Source: UBA10649 sp963793105 (GTDB lineage: Bacteria; Actinomycetota; Actinomycetes; S36-B12). Taken from it: 64,000 nt of DNA. The notes below the pieces were generated by a model that had not been told where the DNA came from, did no database searches, and saw nothing but the letters and a program-made list of their open reading frames with translations. This document shows, one piece after another, positions 18,950 to 28,452 of the stretch. The stretch's first letter is position 1. The number at the start of each line of letters is the position of its first letter. The stretch covers positions 806,001 through 870,000 of the forward strand of contig CAWBZB010000004.1 in NCBI GenBank assembly GCA_963793105.1, written 5' to 3'. The position numbers were made by a program, and so were the translations under genes.

Positions 18950-19822
18950 TCAGATGACGGGCGGCCTGCCGGCTTTCGTCATCTCCCAGACCGTGCGCCA
19001 CTTCATGCGGCGACGTCCGGCCGGCCTGGTGTCGATCCCCTCGCGCAGCCCGGCGAACCAGGACCGCAGGGCTTCCCGGTCGCGCACGCGCAGGAGGGTC
19101 ATCCCTACCCACGTCCCGACGTACACGGGCTCGAGCACCACAGGCAGGTTGCGCCGTGCCAGCCAGACCCGGTTGCGGGCGTTGAGGCGGTAGTAGACGT
19201 CGTGCCGGGCCGGGTCGATCACCGGATGGTTCGCGACGAGGTCCGCGGCGTACCAGGGCGTGTATCCCTCGTCCCACACCCGCCAGACCAGGTCGATGCC
19301 CTCGTGCGCGTAGAAGAACTCGTCGGGCCAGCCGCCGACCGCGTCGAACAGGTCTCGACGCATCGCCACCGCCCCCTCCCACAGCGCGGTGGCCGGACCT
19401 GACTCGTAGGCGTTGCCGACTCGCAGTCGCGGCACCCACCGACGTGGGGACGGCAGTCCGCTCGGGTCGACGACGCGCGGCTGGATCAGCCCGAGTCGCG
19501 GGTCCGCGGCGAATCGATTCGCGACATCGCGCAGGAAGCGCGGATCGGGCAGCGAGGCATCGTCGTCAAGGAAGAACAGCAGCTCCCCCTCGACGAGCGG
19601 CACACCGGCGTTCCGGCCGGCCGGGATGCCGAGGTTCTCCGGCAGGAACAGCGTCCGCACGCCCTCGGGCAGCCCGGTCGGGTCCCACGAGTTGCCGACG
19701 ACCACGACGTCGATCTGAACGCCCTCCTGGGCGAGCAGGGAGCGCAGTCCCCGCTCCAGGTCGTCCGGGCGCGTGCCCATCGTCAGGACGACGACGCCGA
19801 ACCGCGGCAGCCGGGCGCTCAT
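18950..19822 (-). CDS. GT2 glycosyltransferase (rhamnosyltransferase-like)
   Basis: A 290-residue family-2 glycosyltransferase. GT-A features are VVVLTMGTRPDDLERGLRSL at the N-terminus, ENLGIPAGRNAG, the metal-binding LDDDAS (Asp86-88) and WEGAVAMRRDLFDAVGGWPDEFF before the base region HEGIDLVWRV. The C-terminus is basic and may touch the membrane. It resembles the galactofuranosyl/rhamnosyltransferase subgroup that works on lipid-linked intermediates. The ATG overlaps the stop of the upstream CDP-alcohol phosphotransferase (ATGA), making it the last gene of a four-gene operon that starts at the sulfotransferase. Confidence 0.88.
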   Translation of the reverse strand: MSARLPRFGVVVLTMGTRPDDLERGLRSLLAQEGVQIDVVVVGNSWDPTGLPEGVRTLFLPENLGIPAGRNAGVPLVEGELLFFLDDDASLPDPRFLRDVANRFAADPRLGLIQPRVVDPSGLPSPRRWVPRLRVGNAYESGPATALWEGAVAMRRDLFDAVGGWPDEFFYAHEGIDLVWRVWDEGYTPWYAADLVANHPVIDPARHDVYYRLNARNRVWLARRNLPVVLEPVYVGTWVGMTLLRVRDREALRSWFAGLREGIDTRPAGRRRMKWRTVWEMTKAGRPPVI

Positions 19823-20645
19823 CGCAGCCGGCTCGACGACAGGATCGACGCGAGGTGCCCGACGATCGTGATCACGCCGAAGACCGCGAGGAATCCGACC
19901 AGGAAGCGCGTGGCCGCGAGATCGCCGAGCAGGACGTCGCCGGCGGCGGCCACGAGGGCCAGCAGCGTGAGCTCCACCGAGTGGTAGGCGCGATGGAAGG
20001 GGAAGAAGCGCACGATCGAGCGGATCCGCCGCAGGCCACCGGCGCGCGGAGCCGAGACCTCCGCCTTCTCCTCGAGCCGCGGCATGTCGTTGTAGGCGCG
20101 CGACACGTGCACCATGTCGTTGAGGGCCTTGTTGTACAGCACCATGACCGAGACCGAGCGCGCCGATGAGCGGCCACGGGCGAGTCCAGCCACCCGGCCT
20201 CGGGGAAACCGGCCGCGCGCAGGCCCAGGGCGATCGGGATGAGGCCCTCGGTCGTGTAGTGCCCCACGCGGTCGAGGAACACTCCCTTCGGGGACGACGT
20301 CCGACGCCACCGGGCCACCTCCCCGTCCGAGCAGTCCCAGAGCATCTGCAGCTGTCCGAGCAGTGCCGCGAGCACCGCGCCGGGCATGCCGGGGATGAGG
20401 AGCGCCAGCGCCGCCGACGCTCCCGTCGCGATCATCAGCCACGTGACGCCGTTGGCCGTGATCGGGGTGCGCAGCAGCAGCCGCGTCAGGTACGGCGAGA
20501 TCCGGCGCAGGTAGACGTCGGCGACCCAGTGCTCGGAGTTGCGGCGGCCGCGCACGGCGGGCGGCTGGCACACCTCGCGGATCTGGGCGATCGAGGGTCG
20601 CGCGGGCCGGGCCTCGTCGGCCACCGGCGGCCCGTCGCTGCTCAC
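19819..20645 (-). CDS. CDP-alcohol phosphatidyltransferase family protein, short form (frameshifted)
   Basis: About 275 residues after correction of one or two indels between ~20155 and ~20180 (the frame moves from GFPEAGWLDS to VMVLYNKALNDMVHVSRAYND). It is a multi-pass membrane enzyme. The CDP-alcohol motif is D-x2-DG-x2-AR-x8-G-x3-D-x3-X in DCSDGEVARWRRTSSPKG and VFLDRVGH; the fourth Asp, normally the catalytic base, is His here. Family members join an alcohol (inositol, glycerol, polyol) to a CDP-activated lipid or polyol. The GTG overlaps the end of the upstream gene (GTGA). It is probably part of glycopolymer or phospholipid-linker synthesis; the substrate is unknown. Confidence 0.8.
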
Positions 20646-22397
20646 GCGCGCGTCCTGTCCTGCACGGACAACCACTGTACGGATGCGACGACCACGAACA
20701 GCGCAGCCAGCAGCCACGCTCCCCAGGTGAGTCCCGTCGTCGTCGCGGCCGTGCCGGCCAGCGGCAAGGGCGAGCACGACCGCCGTGCGCCCCTCCCAGC
20801 CCAGGCCGAGCCACAGCAGCCAGCGCGGCGCGGCGGAGCCCTGCATCGCCCGGTAGAGGGTGTCGTAGTGGTGGAACGCCACGACCGTCATCCACCAGAA
20901 CGCGATGACCACGACGGTCGGCTGCCAGGCCAGCGCGACGACGGCGACGAGGCCCAGCTCCGCCAGTCTCAGCAGGGCGGGCACCGACCAGGCCGCCCGG
21001 TTGGCCCACCACGCGTCGCGGACGCGCGCGGGAACGGCCAGCGCCAGCAGGCCGAGGATCGGACCCGAGTCGCCCTGTCGCGACAGCAGCGCCACGCCCG
21101 CCTCGGGGGTCGGGCCGTGCCAGGTGAAGGTCCGCAGCGTGCGACCCGCCGTCACGTAGGCCAGGGCCAGCAGGCCCGCGGCCAGCAGCACTCCGAGTGC
21201 CCACGTCGGCCCGAGCAGTGCCGCGAAGACGCTGATGATCAGCCATCGCTCGCCGATCGGCAGGTGGATCGCGCGCTTGGCCCAGCGGACCGCATCGCGT
21301 CGATTCATGCGGGTGGACATCTCCATCGCCCCGCTGACCGACCACCCGCCGGCCGCCCCGGCCGCCCCGTCCTCCGCGATCCGCACGTCGCGGAGAGGCA
21401 CGTGCGCCTCGCGCATGCGCTGCACCCGGGAGAAGTCGTAGTCGGACATGTGCCGCGTGGTCTGGAGGACGACGAGGACGACGGCCAGCCACCAGATGTC
21501 AGCGCCCATGCGGAAGGCGCCGTACGCGAGGCCCGCGTACGCGAGGAACTCCTTGACCCGGTCCGTCGACGCATCCAGCCACGCACCGAGCGCGGAGAAG
21601 CGTCGAGTGGCGCGGGCCACCTCGCCATCCACGCAGTCGATGACGAGGCTCAGCTGCAGCAGGACGGCACCGAGCACGAGCGCCCACCGGCTGCCGACGG
21701 CGAAGCTGCCCGCAGCCGCGATGCCGACCGCGAACGAGACGAGCGTGATCGCGTTCGGCGTCCAGCCCAGCCGGAGCGCCAGCCGCGTCAGCGGCTTGGA
21801 CAGGCGCCGGACGACGAAGGTGGAGTAGAAGCCGTCGTCGACGCGGTTGGCCTGCAACTGGGCGATCCGGGCGTCCGTCACCTCACCGGCCCGTCGCCGA
21901 GCGCCCTCGGCATCATCCGGCGACCGGAACCAGGCGACGTCGACCATGTCGATCGCGCGCAGCGCCACTCCCCCGCGGGTGACCGCCACCGCGACCAGTT
22001 CGACGAGGTCGCTGCCGTCAGTGGGGACGGCCCCGGACTTCACCGCTTCGGCGAGGTCGGCCACGACGGCCGCGGCGGCGGCGCGGTCGGTCCCGGACAC
22101 CGCCAGGGCACCCACCGACCGACGGTCCGGCGCGGTCACGTCGTGGAAGGCGGTGCCGACACTGGTGACCAGGTGGTGTCGGACCCGCACGTCGGCCCTG
22201 TCGGCCGAAGGGCGCACGAGCAGCGACGTCGCCACGTACGGGTCATGCGTCAGGGGGGCAAGGGCAGCGGGGGCCACGACGAGATCGGCAGCCACGACGA
22301 CCATGGGTCCGTCGGGCTCCGCCAGGGCGGCTGCCAGCCCGGCGAGGGCCTCGTGCGGGGCGAGCTCCCCGGCCGGCAGGACGAGCGGGTCGATCAC
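20642..22397 (-). CDS. CDP-alcohol phosphatidyltransferase with N- and C-terminal extensions (DUF5941-like; frameshifted)
   Basis: About 585 residues after one extra C near 20757 is removed. The N-terminal ~175 residues look like a degenerate nucleotidyltransferase half (GPMVVVAADLVVAP). The middle carries a complete CDP-alcohol phosphotransferase motif: DCVDGEVARATRRF followed by GAWLDASTD, with all four Asp present. The C-terminal ~230 residues are a second polytopic membrane region, as in proteins annotated DUF5941. The GTG start overlaps the sulfotransferase stop (GTGA), and the stop overlaps the next CDP-alcohol enzyme. Two adjacent phosphotransferases, one canonical and one variant, suggest two different phosphodiester steps in the same pathway. 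Confidence 0.8.
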
Positions 22398-23546
22398 GCG
22401 GAGGGCCCGCGACGGAACTTCTCGCGGCTCTGCTGCCTCGTGCGCCGCCAGAGCTGCCCGGCGAGATCGCGCGAGGTGAGGTCCTCCCGCGCCGCGTCGA
22501 TGACGGTCATCACGGCCTGAACGCCGGCGTCGACCGGCAGGATCGCCGGCCTCCTGGGCCGAGACCGGCGGCGTGGACGGGACGCGAACCGCGAGCGCGT
22601 CCAGGTCGCCGAGCACCGCGACTCCGAGCGACCGGATCACGTCGACGGAGGCCTGCCCCTTGGCCGCCGCCGCGTCCAGGGCCCAGTCCGGTGTGTGGAG
22701 GCGCGGCTCGTCAGGCGAGGGCTCACGCCCCTCGACCATTCCCAGCGCGACGCCGCGACGCACGTAGCGCACGTACTCGTCCCACTGGAGCTCCTTCTTC
22801 ACCTTCTTGTTCAAGCGCACGAGGAGCTCCGCCTCCGCGGCCGTCATCGACCGGTTCGAGGTCAGGTCCATGCGCGACACGAGGATGTCGGGGTCGACGT
22901 CCAGCATCTGCGCGAACGCCACGAACATGGCGCTGCGATCCACATCCTCGAGCACGAGCACGGTGACGTTCTCCGCGCCAACGGCGTCGCTCCAGCGGCG
23001 CAGGACATCGCCGTGGTCATGACGCTTCCAGAAGGTCGGCGTCATGTTCTTGCCCTGGCCGGGCTCGGCGAAGACGTCCCTCAGCCACTTCTCGTACGGC
23101 GTCGTGAGCCCGTACTTCAGGTACTGCTGCCAGGAGGAGGGCAGCAGGCGTCCCATGTTCCGCAGCGTGACGACCACGCGGACGCGTTCGGCGCCGAGAT
23201 CGCGGACGACCTCCCCGGCCACCTCGCCCGGGGCCTCGCAGAAGAACTCGCTGCTGATGACGACCCGCCGCGGGTTGCGGGCCGTGCGCCGCGCGAGCTT
23301 GTCGAAATGGGATCGGTCCATGACCGCCCCGCCGCGGGTGTTCCATCCCCACGGCCGCTGCAGGACCGCCAGGGCGGCCCGATGCTGCGCCTGCAGCTTG
23401 CCGGGGTACGTGACACCGGCGGCCTTGAGCTCCGGCCGGGCGTCCGCCAGGGCGGCCTGGATCGCCGTCGTACCGGTCTTGTGCACGCCGATGTGGAGCA
23501 GCACCCCGTCGTCGGGCACGGCGGCGGCCTCGGGCAGCATCGGCAT
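22394..23546 (-). CDS. PAPS-dependent sulfotransferase-like protein (frameshifted)
   Basis: About 384 residues. The N-terminus carries the 5'-phosphosulfate-binding loop LLHIGVHKTGTTAIQ, the usual P-loop-like PSB of sulfotransferases, and VVISSEFFCEAPGEV and RVVVTLRNMGRLLPSSW form the 3'-phosphate-binding region. A one-base insertion near 22545 breaks the last ~50 residues (true end ...REKFRRGPSA). It would transfer sulfate from PAPS to a carbohydrate acceptor. The ATG at 23546 has TAGGCT exactly 7 nt upstream, overlapping the stop of the ABC ATPase, so the operon of four genes probably has its own leaderless promoter. Sulfation of a surface polymer is an inference from context. Confidence 0.8.
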
Positions 23547-23553
23547 GGCAGAC

Positions 23554-23559
23554 AGCCTA
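23554..23559 (-). promoter_or_regulatory. Leaderless -10 element of the sulfotransferase operon
   Basis: Minus-strand TAGGCT with 7 nt to ATG 23546. It overlaps the TAG stop of the upstream ATPase gene. Confidence 0.5.
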
Positions 23560-24390
23560 GAGGCCCTCGGGGTCGCGACCCGGGTCGTCGGGCCCCTCGC
23601 CGTCGGCGCTCCCGGCCACGGGGTCCTCACGGCGCCGCGCCTCCCGCAACCGGGCAATGGCATCGGGCACGGTGGTCTCGGCGATCACGTGCCCCTCACC
23701 GAGCAGGATCGCCCGGTCGCAGAACCGGCGGAACTGCTTGGGGCTGTCGGAGGCGAGCAGGAAGGTGACGCCGTCCTCGCGCTTCTTGTCCACGTGCGTC
23801 CAGCACTGCTGGCGGAAGTCCCGCTCGCCGACGATGAGGACCTGCTCGATGGCGTACGCACGCGCGTCGGTCGCCATGGCGATCGACCACGCGAGCCGCT
23901 GCCGGGTCACCGGCGGCGCCTGGCCGAGGTACTTGTCCAGGACCGCGTCGACTCCGGAGAACGAGACGATCCACCCCAGCTTCTCCCCGACCTCGTCAGG
24001 AGTCATCCCCAGGAAGGCGCCGACGATGTAGATGTTCTGGCGCACCGTGTAGCGGCGGTTCAGAACCCGCGCCACCTCGATCATGGGAACCACCGGAACG
24101 CGTCGGCTCACCGTTCCCTCGTCGGGGATCAGCGTGCCCGCCGCGAGGCGCAGGAGGGCCTCGCGGCCGGATCCCTTTCCGCCGACGATCGCGACGGACT
24201 CCCCCTCGCCGATCTCGAAGGTGGCATGGCGAAGGCGCCACACCTCGTCGCGCTTCACCTCGCCGGCGATGCGGCGCAGTCGCTGGCGGCGGCCGTCGCC
24301 CTTGCGTCGGCGCCGTCGTGGCATCCGCACGCCCACGTCGTCGAAGGCGACGATCGGCACGAGCGTGGGCTTCAGGGACAGCCGGGCCAC
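23557..24390 (-). CDS. TagH-like ABC transporter ATP-binding subunit with degenerate motifs
   Basis: A 277-residue protein that aligns with Tag/Wzt-type polysaccharide-export ATPases (EGESVAIVGGKGSGRE; NRRYTVRQNIYIVGAFLGM; RDFRQQCW; SPKQFRRFCDRAILLGEGHV). Every catalytic motif is altered. Walker A is GGKGSGRE (70-77), with Lys->Arg and Ser/Thr->Glu. The LSGGQ signature is replaced by APPVTRQR (158-165). Walker B reads AIEQ (180-183), with Asp->Glu and catalytic Glu->Gln. The switch His is Asp215. GGAGG lies 7 nt before the GTG start. It pairs with the adjacent permease as an exporter of a lipid-linked polymer, but ATP hydrolysis by this subunit is doubtful. Confidence 0.85.
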   Translation of the reverse strand: MARLSLKPTLVPIVAFDDVGVRMPRRRRRKGDGRRQRLRRIAGEVKRDEVWRLRHATFEIGEGESVAIVGGKGSGREALLRLAAGTLIPDEGTVSRRVPVVPMIEVARVLNRRYTVRQNIYIVGAFLGMTPDEVGEKLGWIVSFSGVDAVLDKYLGQAPPVTRQRLAWSIAMATDARAYAIEQVLIVGERDFRQQCWTHVDKKREDGVTFLLASDSPKQFRRFCDRAILLGEGHVIAETTVPDAIARLREARRREDPVAGSADGEGPDDPGRDPEGL

Positions 24391-24391
24391 G

Positions 24392-25165
24392 TCATGCCTC
24401 CTTCAGGATGCGGGGCTCGAGCCGGTGGAAGACGATGATGCCGACGACGAGGATCACGAGGCTGAGCGAGATCGAGAGCGCGAACGCCACCGGGGCGATC
24501 TGCTCGTCGGGCCAGAAGCCGATCCGGTACAGGCCGAACACGCCCACCAGCGGGTTGAGCGCCGCCAGCGACTGGACCTGCTCGGGGATGTTGGAGATCG
24601 AGTAGATGATCGGCGAGAGGTAGAACATCGCACGCACCACGATGCGGACGATCCGGGCCAGGTCCGGGATGACGACCGCGCCCGCGGAGATGAGGAGCGC
24701 GAGCCCGAACATGAGCAGGAACTGCAGCAGGATGCCCACCGGGTAGAGCAGGATCAGCGGGCCTGGCCAGTACTGCGTCGCCACCATGGCGACGATCACG
24801 ACCGGGAGGGACAGGACGAACTCGACCATCGTGACGAGGATGACCCTCGCGACCCACAGGTTGGTGGGCAGCAGGCTCACCCGCAGCTGGCCGCCGGCGC
24901 GACGGAAGACCTTCGTGGATGCCGTCATCCCCTTGGTGAACCACCACCATGGCAGGATCGCCAGGCTCAGGAACAGGACATAGGGCTGCTGACCGAGCGC
25001 ACGGGCGCCGAGGAGCACCGAGAAGACGAACCACAGGACGATCGACATGCCCAACGGCTCCAGGAGGGTCCACAGGTAGCCGAGGCGGAACTTGGTGTAC
25101 TGCTTCTGCAGGTCGCGCAGGACCAGCATGCGGAGCACCTGACGGTGCTCCCAGAGAGATTGCAC
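24392..25165 (-). CDS. TagG/Wzm-like ABC-2 polysaccharide export permease
   Basis: A 257-residue integral membrane protein with six predicted membrane segments. The amphipathic N-terminus (LRMLVLRDLQKQYTKFRLGYLWTLLEP) is the ABC-2 signature for teichoic acid and O-antigen export permeases (TagG/Wzm). LAALNPLVGVFGLYR is the conserved C-terminal ABC-2 motif. It would flip a polyprenyl-linked surface polymer across the membrane with the adjacent ATP-binding subunit, whose gene starts 1 bp after this stop. The GTG start has TATCGT 7 nt upstream, and the gene is divergent from the CDP-glycerol transferase gene. Confidence 0.92.
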   Translation of the reverse strand: MQSLWEHRQVLRMLVLRDLQKQYTKFRLGYLWTLLEPLGMSIVLWFVFSVLLGARALGQQPYVLFLSLAILPWWWFTKGMTASTKVFRRAGGQLRVSLLPTNLWVARVILVTMVEFVLSLPVVIVAMVATQYWPGPLILLYPVGILLQFLLMFGLALLISAGAVVIPDLARIVRIVVRAMFYLSPIIYSISNIPEQVQSLAALNPLVGVFGLYRIGFWPDEQIAPVAFALSISLSLVILVVGIIVFHRLEPRILKEA

Positions 25166-25172
25166 GCTGGTT

Positions 25173-25178
25173 ACGATA
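25173..25178 (-). promoter_or_regulatory. Leaderless -10 element of the export permease operon
   Basis: Minus-strand TATCGT with 7 nt to GTG 25165, in the 76-bp divergent interval that also serves the plus-strand transferase gene. Confidence 0.5.
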
Positions 25179-25241
25179 GGTCACACCCGTGCTCGGACGA
25201 TCAGGTGCCACGCGGTTCGTACAACACGGCAGGCGGAGACA

Positions 25242-26510
25242 GTGAGCACAACTGGCAAGGCGTCCAGCGGGACGATGAAGGGGTTCGCCAAGAAGGCAGC
25301 CCGCGGTATCGCTCGTCGCATGCGGGAGTTCGGGGCCGTCGAGCCCGAGGGTTTCGACCTGTCCGACATCCCGAGCGCGGACGTCGCCCTGTACTTCGCC
25401 GACGGGCCGCAGAAGATGTACCAGCTCACCCAGTGGCTGCCCGTGTTCGAGGCGAATCGGGACCTGACGACGATCGTCGTCGTCCGTCATATCGAGACCT
25501 ACCGCTCCCTCCTGGGCATGACCTCGCTCCGGGTCCTCCTGGTGCCCCGCTACGAGGTCCTCATGGCGTTGTACGACCGCGCGGACTTCCATGCCGTCGT
25601 CTACGTCAACAACGGATGGACGAACTTCCAGTCGCTGGCCTTCCAGCAGGCCGTCCACATCCACGTGAACCACGGTGAGAGCGACAAGATCTGCATGGTC
25701 AGCAACCAGGCGAAGGCGTACGACAAGGTCTTCGTCGCCGGCGAGGCGGCGGTGCGTCGCCACGGCGCGGCGCTCGCCTGGTTCGACCCCACGCGGCTCG
25801 TGCGCGTCGGGCGGCCACAGCTCGACCTGCCGGTGACGGGGGTCGTCCCGCACTACGCGGGTCCGACGATCACCTACGCGCCCACCTGGGAGGGCGAGGA
25901 TGACGCCAACAACTACACGTCCGTGGATCGCTACGGCCCGCAGATCGTCGAGGCCGCCCTCGCCCAGCCGGGCGCCCGCGTGCTCTACAAGCCGCATCCT
26001 CGGGTGGCGACCTCCGACGACGCCGGCGTCATGCGGGGTCACGAGCGCATCCTGAAGCTCATGGACCAGGCCGCGGCAGCCGATCCGGCGAGGGGCCATG
26101 CGGTGCTCATGGATGCGGACGTGCTCGGCGTCATCCGCGAGACCGACGTCATGATCGCCGACGTCTCGAGCGTCAGCCTGGACCACCTCTACCTCAGGCC
26201 CGACTCGCCGCTGGTCCTCAGTGATCGTCGCACCGATCGGGCCCGGCTGCTGGCCGACGCCCCGGTCGCTTCCGGGGCCCACGTGGTCGACGAGTCGTCG
26301 ATCGGCACGCTCCAGCAGGACCTGTCCTCGCTCATGGCCGACGACCCCCTGCGTGAGGAGCGTCTGCGCCTACGGGACTTCTACTTCGACTCCCTGGCTC
26401 CGGGCCAGAGCACCCAGCGGTTCTGGGACGAGCTGTCCAGCGCCATCCACCATCACGACGCGGCGCTGCGCGCGCTCAGCCGTGTCCGCGTCATCGAGGA
26501 GAGGGCATGA
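25242..26510 (+). CDS. CDP-glycerol:polyglycerophosphate glycerophosphotransferase-like (TagF/TagB family)
   Basis: A 422-residue GT-B-type transferase of the glyphos_transf family, which adds (poly)glycerol- or ribitol-phosphate units to a lipid-linked acceptor. The key family features are intact: an NHGE motif with His144 (equivalent of the WHGT His), TYAPTWEGE, KPHP with His252, and the phosphate-binding ADVSSVSLDH (Asp307, Ser309-310). The GTG start follows GGAG closely. The stop overlaps the nucleotidyltransferase start (ATGA), so activated alcohol supply and transfer are coupled. It is divergent from the TagGH-like exporter. Together they argue for a teichoic-acid-like phosphodiester polymer. 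Confidence 0.85.
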   Translation: MSTTGKASSGTMKGFAKKAARGIARRMREFGAVEPEGFDLSDIPSADVALYFADGPQKMYQLTQWLPVFEANRDLTTIVVVRHIETYRSLLGMTSLRVLLVPRYEVLMALYDRADFHAVVYVNNGWTNFQSLAFQQAVHIHVNHGESDKICMVSNQAKAYDKVFVAGEAAVRRHGAALAWFDPTRLVRVGRPQLDLPVTGVVPHYAGPTITYAPTWEGEDDANNYTSVDRYGPQIVEAALAQPGARVLYKPHPRVATSDDAGVMRGHERILKLMDQAAAADPARGHAVLMDADVLGVIRETDVMIADVSSVSLDHLYLRPDSPLVLSDRRTDRARLLADAPVASGAHVVDESSIGTLQQDLSSLMADDPLREERLRLRDFYFDSLAPGQSTQRFWDELSSAIHHHDAALRALSRVRVIEERA

Positions 26511-27196
26511 CAGTTCAGGCCGTGATTCTGGCCGCCGGAATGGGCACGCGTCTCGGCCGGCCGTGGCCCAAGCCGCTGACGCCGCTGTCCGACGGGCGCA
26601 CGATCATGCAGCAGCAGATGGACAACCTGAAGTCGGCCTTCCCCGACCTGCGCGTCACCACCGTGATCGGGTTCAAGCTCGAACTGATCCTCGAGGCGTT
26701 CCCGGACGTGGGCTACGTCTACAACGAGAGCTACGACCAGACGAACACCAACCGCAGCCTGCTCAAGGCGCTGAGGCAGTCCTCGGACGGCGGCGTGCTC
26801 TGGATGAACGGCGACGTGGTGTTCGACCCGATGGTGCTCGAGCGGGTGAAGGACCTGATCGCGCAGGAGCAGTCCTTCATCTGCGTCAACACCGCGGTGG
26901 TCGGCGAGGAGGAGGTCAAGTACACGGTCGACGCCGAGGGCTACGTCGACCGGCTGTCGAAGACCGTCGCGGACGCGCTCGGCGAGTCGGTGGGCATCAA
27001 CTACGTGAGCAGCACCGACAAGGCGGATCTCATCCGGCGGCTGGCCGAGTGTGACGACTCGGACTACTTCGAGCGCGGCCTGGAGATCATGATCGAGAAG
27101 GACCGGTCCCGAGTGGTCCCGTTCGATATCCGCGACCTGTTCGCGGTCGAGGTGGACTTCGAGGAGGACCTCAGCCGCGCGAACGAGCACCTCTGA
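26507..27196 (+). CDS. Nucleotidyltransferase (LicC/phosphocholine cytidylyltransferase-like)
   Basis: A 229-residue single-domain nucleotidyltransferase. The pyrophosphorylase loop LAAGMGTRLG is at 8-17, the Lys in PWPKPLTPL contacts phosphate, NESYDQTNTNRSLLKAL resembles the LicC substrate loop, and LWMNGDVVFD holds the metal Asp. A second acidic patch (FDIRDLFAVEVDFEEDL) ends the domain, as in LicC/RfbA-like enzymes. The likely product is a CDP- or NDP-activated alcohol or sugar-phosphate used by the overlapping TagF-like transferase or the CDP-alcohol enzymes; the actual substrate cannot be read from sequence. It is the second gene of a two-gene plus-strand operon. Confidence 0.85.
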   Translation: MTVQAVILAAGMGTRLGRPWPKPLTPLSDGRTIMQQQMDNLKSAFPDLRVTTVIGFKLELILEAFPDVGYVYNESYDQTNTNRSLLKALRQSSDGGVLWMNGDVVFDPMVLERVKDLIAQEQSFICVNTAVVGEEEVKYTVDAEGYVDRLSKTVADALGESVGINYVSSTDKADLIRRLAECDDSDYFERGLEIMIEKDRSRVVPFDIRDLFAVEVDFEEDLSRANEHL

Positions 27197-27200
27197 CCTC

Positions 27201-27290
27201 CCCCTCGTTGAGTGGGCGTCCCCCTCGTTGAGTGGGCGTTCGTGCACCGTGTCCGGCCCCTCAGGACGTGCACGAGCGACCGTTCAACGA
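27201..27290. terminator. Bidirectional hairpin with 20-bp direct repeat between convergent genes
   Basis: CCCCTCGTTGAGTGGGCGT occurs twice in tandem (27201-27219, 27221-27239; period 20). The second copy, with TCGTGCAC, pairs with 27267-27289 (GTGCACGAGCGACCGTTCAACGA): 19 of 23 positions match and two of the mismatches become G-U pairs in RNA. It sits between the convergent nucleotidyltransferase and GT4 genes, so it can act as a terminator for both strands. It has no T-tract. Confidence 0.6.
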
Positions 27291-27299
27291 AAGGCGGGG

Positions 27300-28452
27300 T
27301 CAGCGGAGGACCGCGGCGATCATCGCCTCCCACCGGTCCAGCACCCGGTCGGCTCGGTACGGCGATACCGCCTCCCGGGCCGCCGCCCCCAGCCGGACCC
27401 GTTCCTGCGCCGCGCCCATCAACCCGTCCAGCGCGTCCGCCAGCGCCCGCGGATCGGCACGCGGCACGATTCGCGCCGCGGCCCCGTCCTCGCTCAGCAG
27501 CCGCACGCCGGCCGAGCAGTCGGTGGCCACGCAGGGCAGGCCCATGGCCATCGCCTCGGCGAGCACGAGGGGCAGCCCCTCGGTGAGGGACGGCAGCGCG
27601 AGGATGCTGCTCTCCCGCAACTGCGACTCCGCGTCGGTGACCGGAGGGACGAACTCGACGCGTGCCGCCGGCGGCGCCCAGACGCTTCACCCGGTCACGC
27701 ACCGCCGGCTCGTCCGGCCCCGAGCCCACGAACCGCAGGCGCCACGTCGGATGCCGGTCGGCGACGAGGCCCCAGGCGTCCACGAGGAATCCCGGTCCCT
27801 TCTCGGTCGAGAGTCGTCCGAGATAGGTCACGACATCGCCGTCGCCGGCCGGGTCCACGGGTTCCGCGGGCCAGAACGCCAGCGGATTCGGCAGCCAGTC
27901 GGTGTTGTTCAGCCCGGCCCTGCGGAACTGATCGGCATCCTCGGGAGTGAGCAGGGTGAAGAGGTCGACGTCCTCGTAGAGGTCGAGTGCGCGCCGCAGG
28001 TCCCGTCCCGCGGCCGCCGCCTCGAACGACGAGTGGTACTGCCCGATCACGGCCCAGTCGTCGTGCGGGACGTCGGCCAGGTGCTCCATCGCCCACAGCT
28101 GCGACGTCACCACGATGCCGGGCGGTCCGTCGGCGAGCACCTCGCGCAGCCTCGTGATCGCGGCGGACCTCAGCGACGCGCGGGACGCGATGACGCGTCG
28201 TACGGACGGCGTCAGCCGCGTGACGAGCCGGGAGTCCTGGGGCGGCGGCGGCCACTCCTGCGGCATCAGCGTGAACCGACGGAAGGCCGGATCCGCGACG
28301 TACTCGTGCCGCGGCGGGTGCGGTGCGACCCCGACGAGGTCCACCGGGTAGCCCCGAAGGCCCAGGTGCTGCGCGACGACGTGCACGACGCGCTGCGCGC
28401 CGCCCACCTCGTCGATGTTGTTCGCCATGAGGACGATCCGAGGCCTGCTCAC
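27300..28452 (-). CDS. GT4-type glycosyltransferase (group 1; frameshifted)
   Basis: About 384 residues of a GT-B glycosyltransferase. The N-terminus IVLMANNIDEVGGAQRVVHVVAQHL is the family-4 Gly-rich acceptor loop. VVTYLGRLSTEKGPGFLVDAW and LRFVGSGPDE mark the donor domain, and ALPSLTEGLPLVLAEAMAMG is the EX7E motif with both Glu (E..PLVLAE). An extra G near 27671 shifts the frame between the donor-domain halves (RVKRLGAA to ARVEFVPP). The GTG start overlaps the stop of the upstream gene (GTGA), so it is the last gene of the five-gene glycosyltransferase operon that starts at ~34.8 kb. Sugar and acceptor are unknown. Confidence 0.85.

Noticed and set aside
20155..20180. Programmed ribosomal frameshifting in the CDP-alcohol enzyme
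   Set aside because: No slippery heptamer or downstream structure was noticed, and the same kind of break occurs in many unrelated genes of the window.
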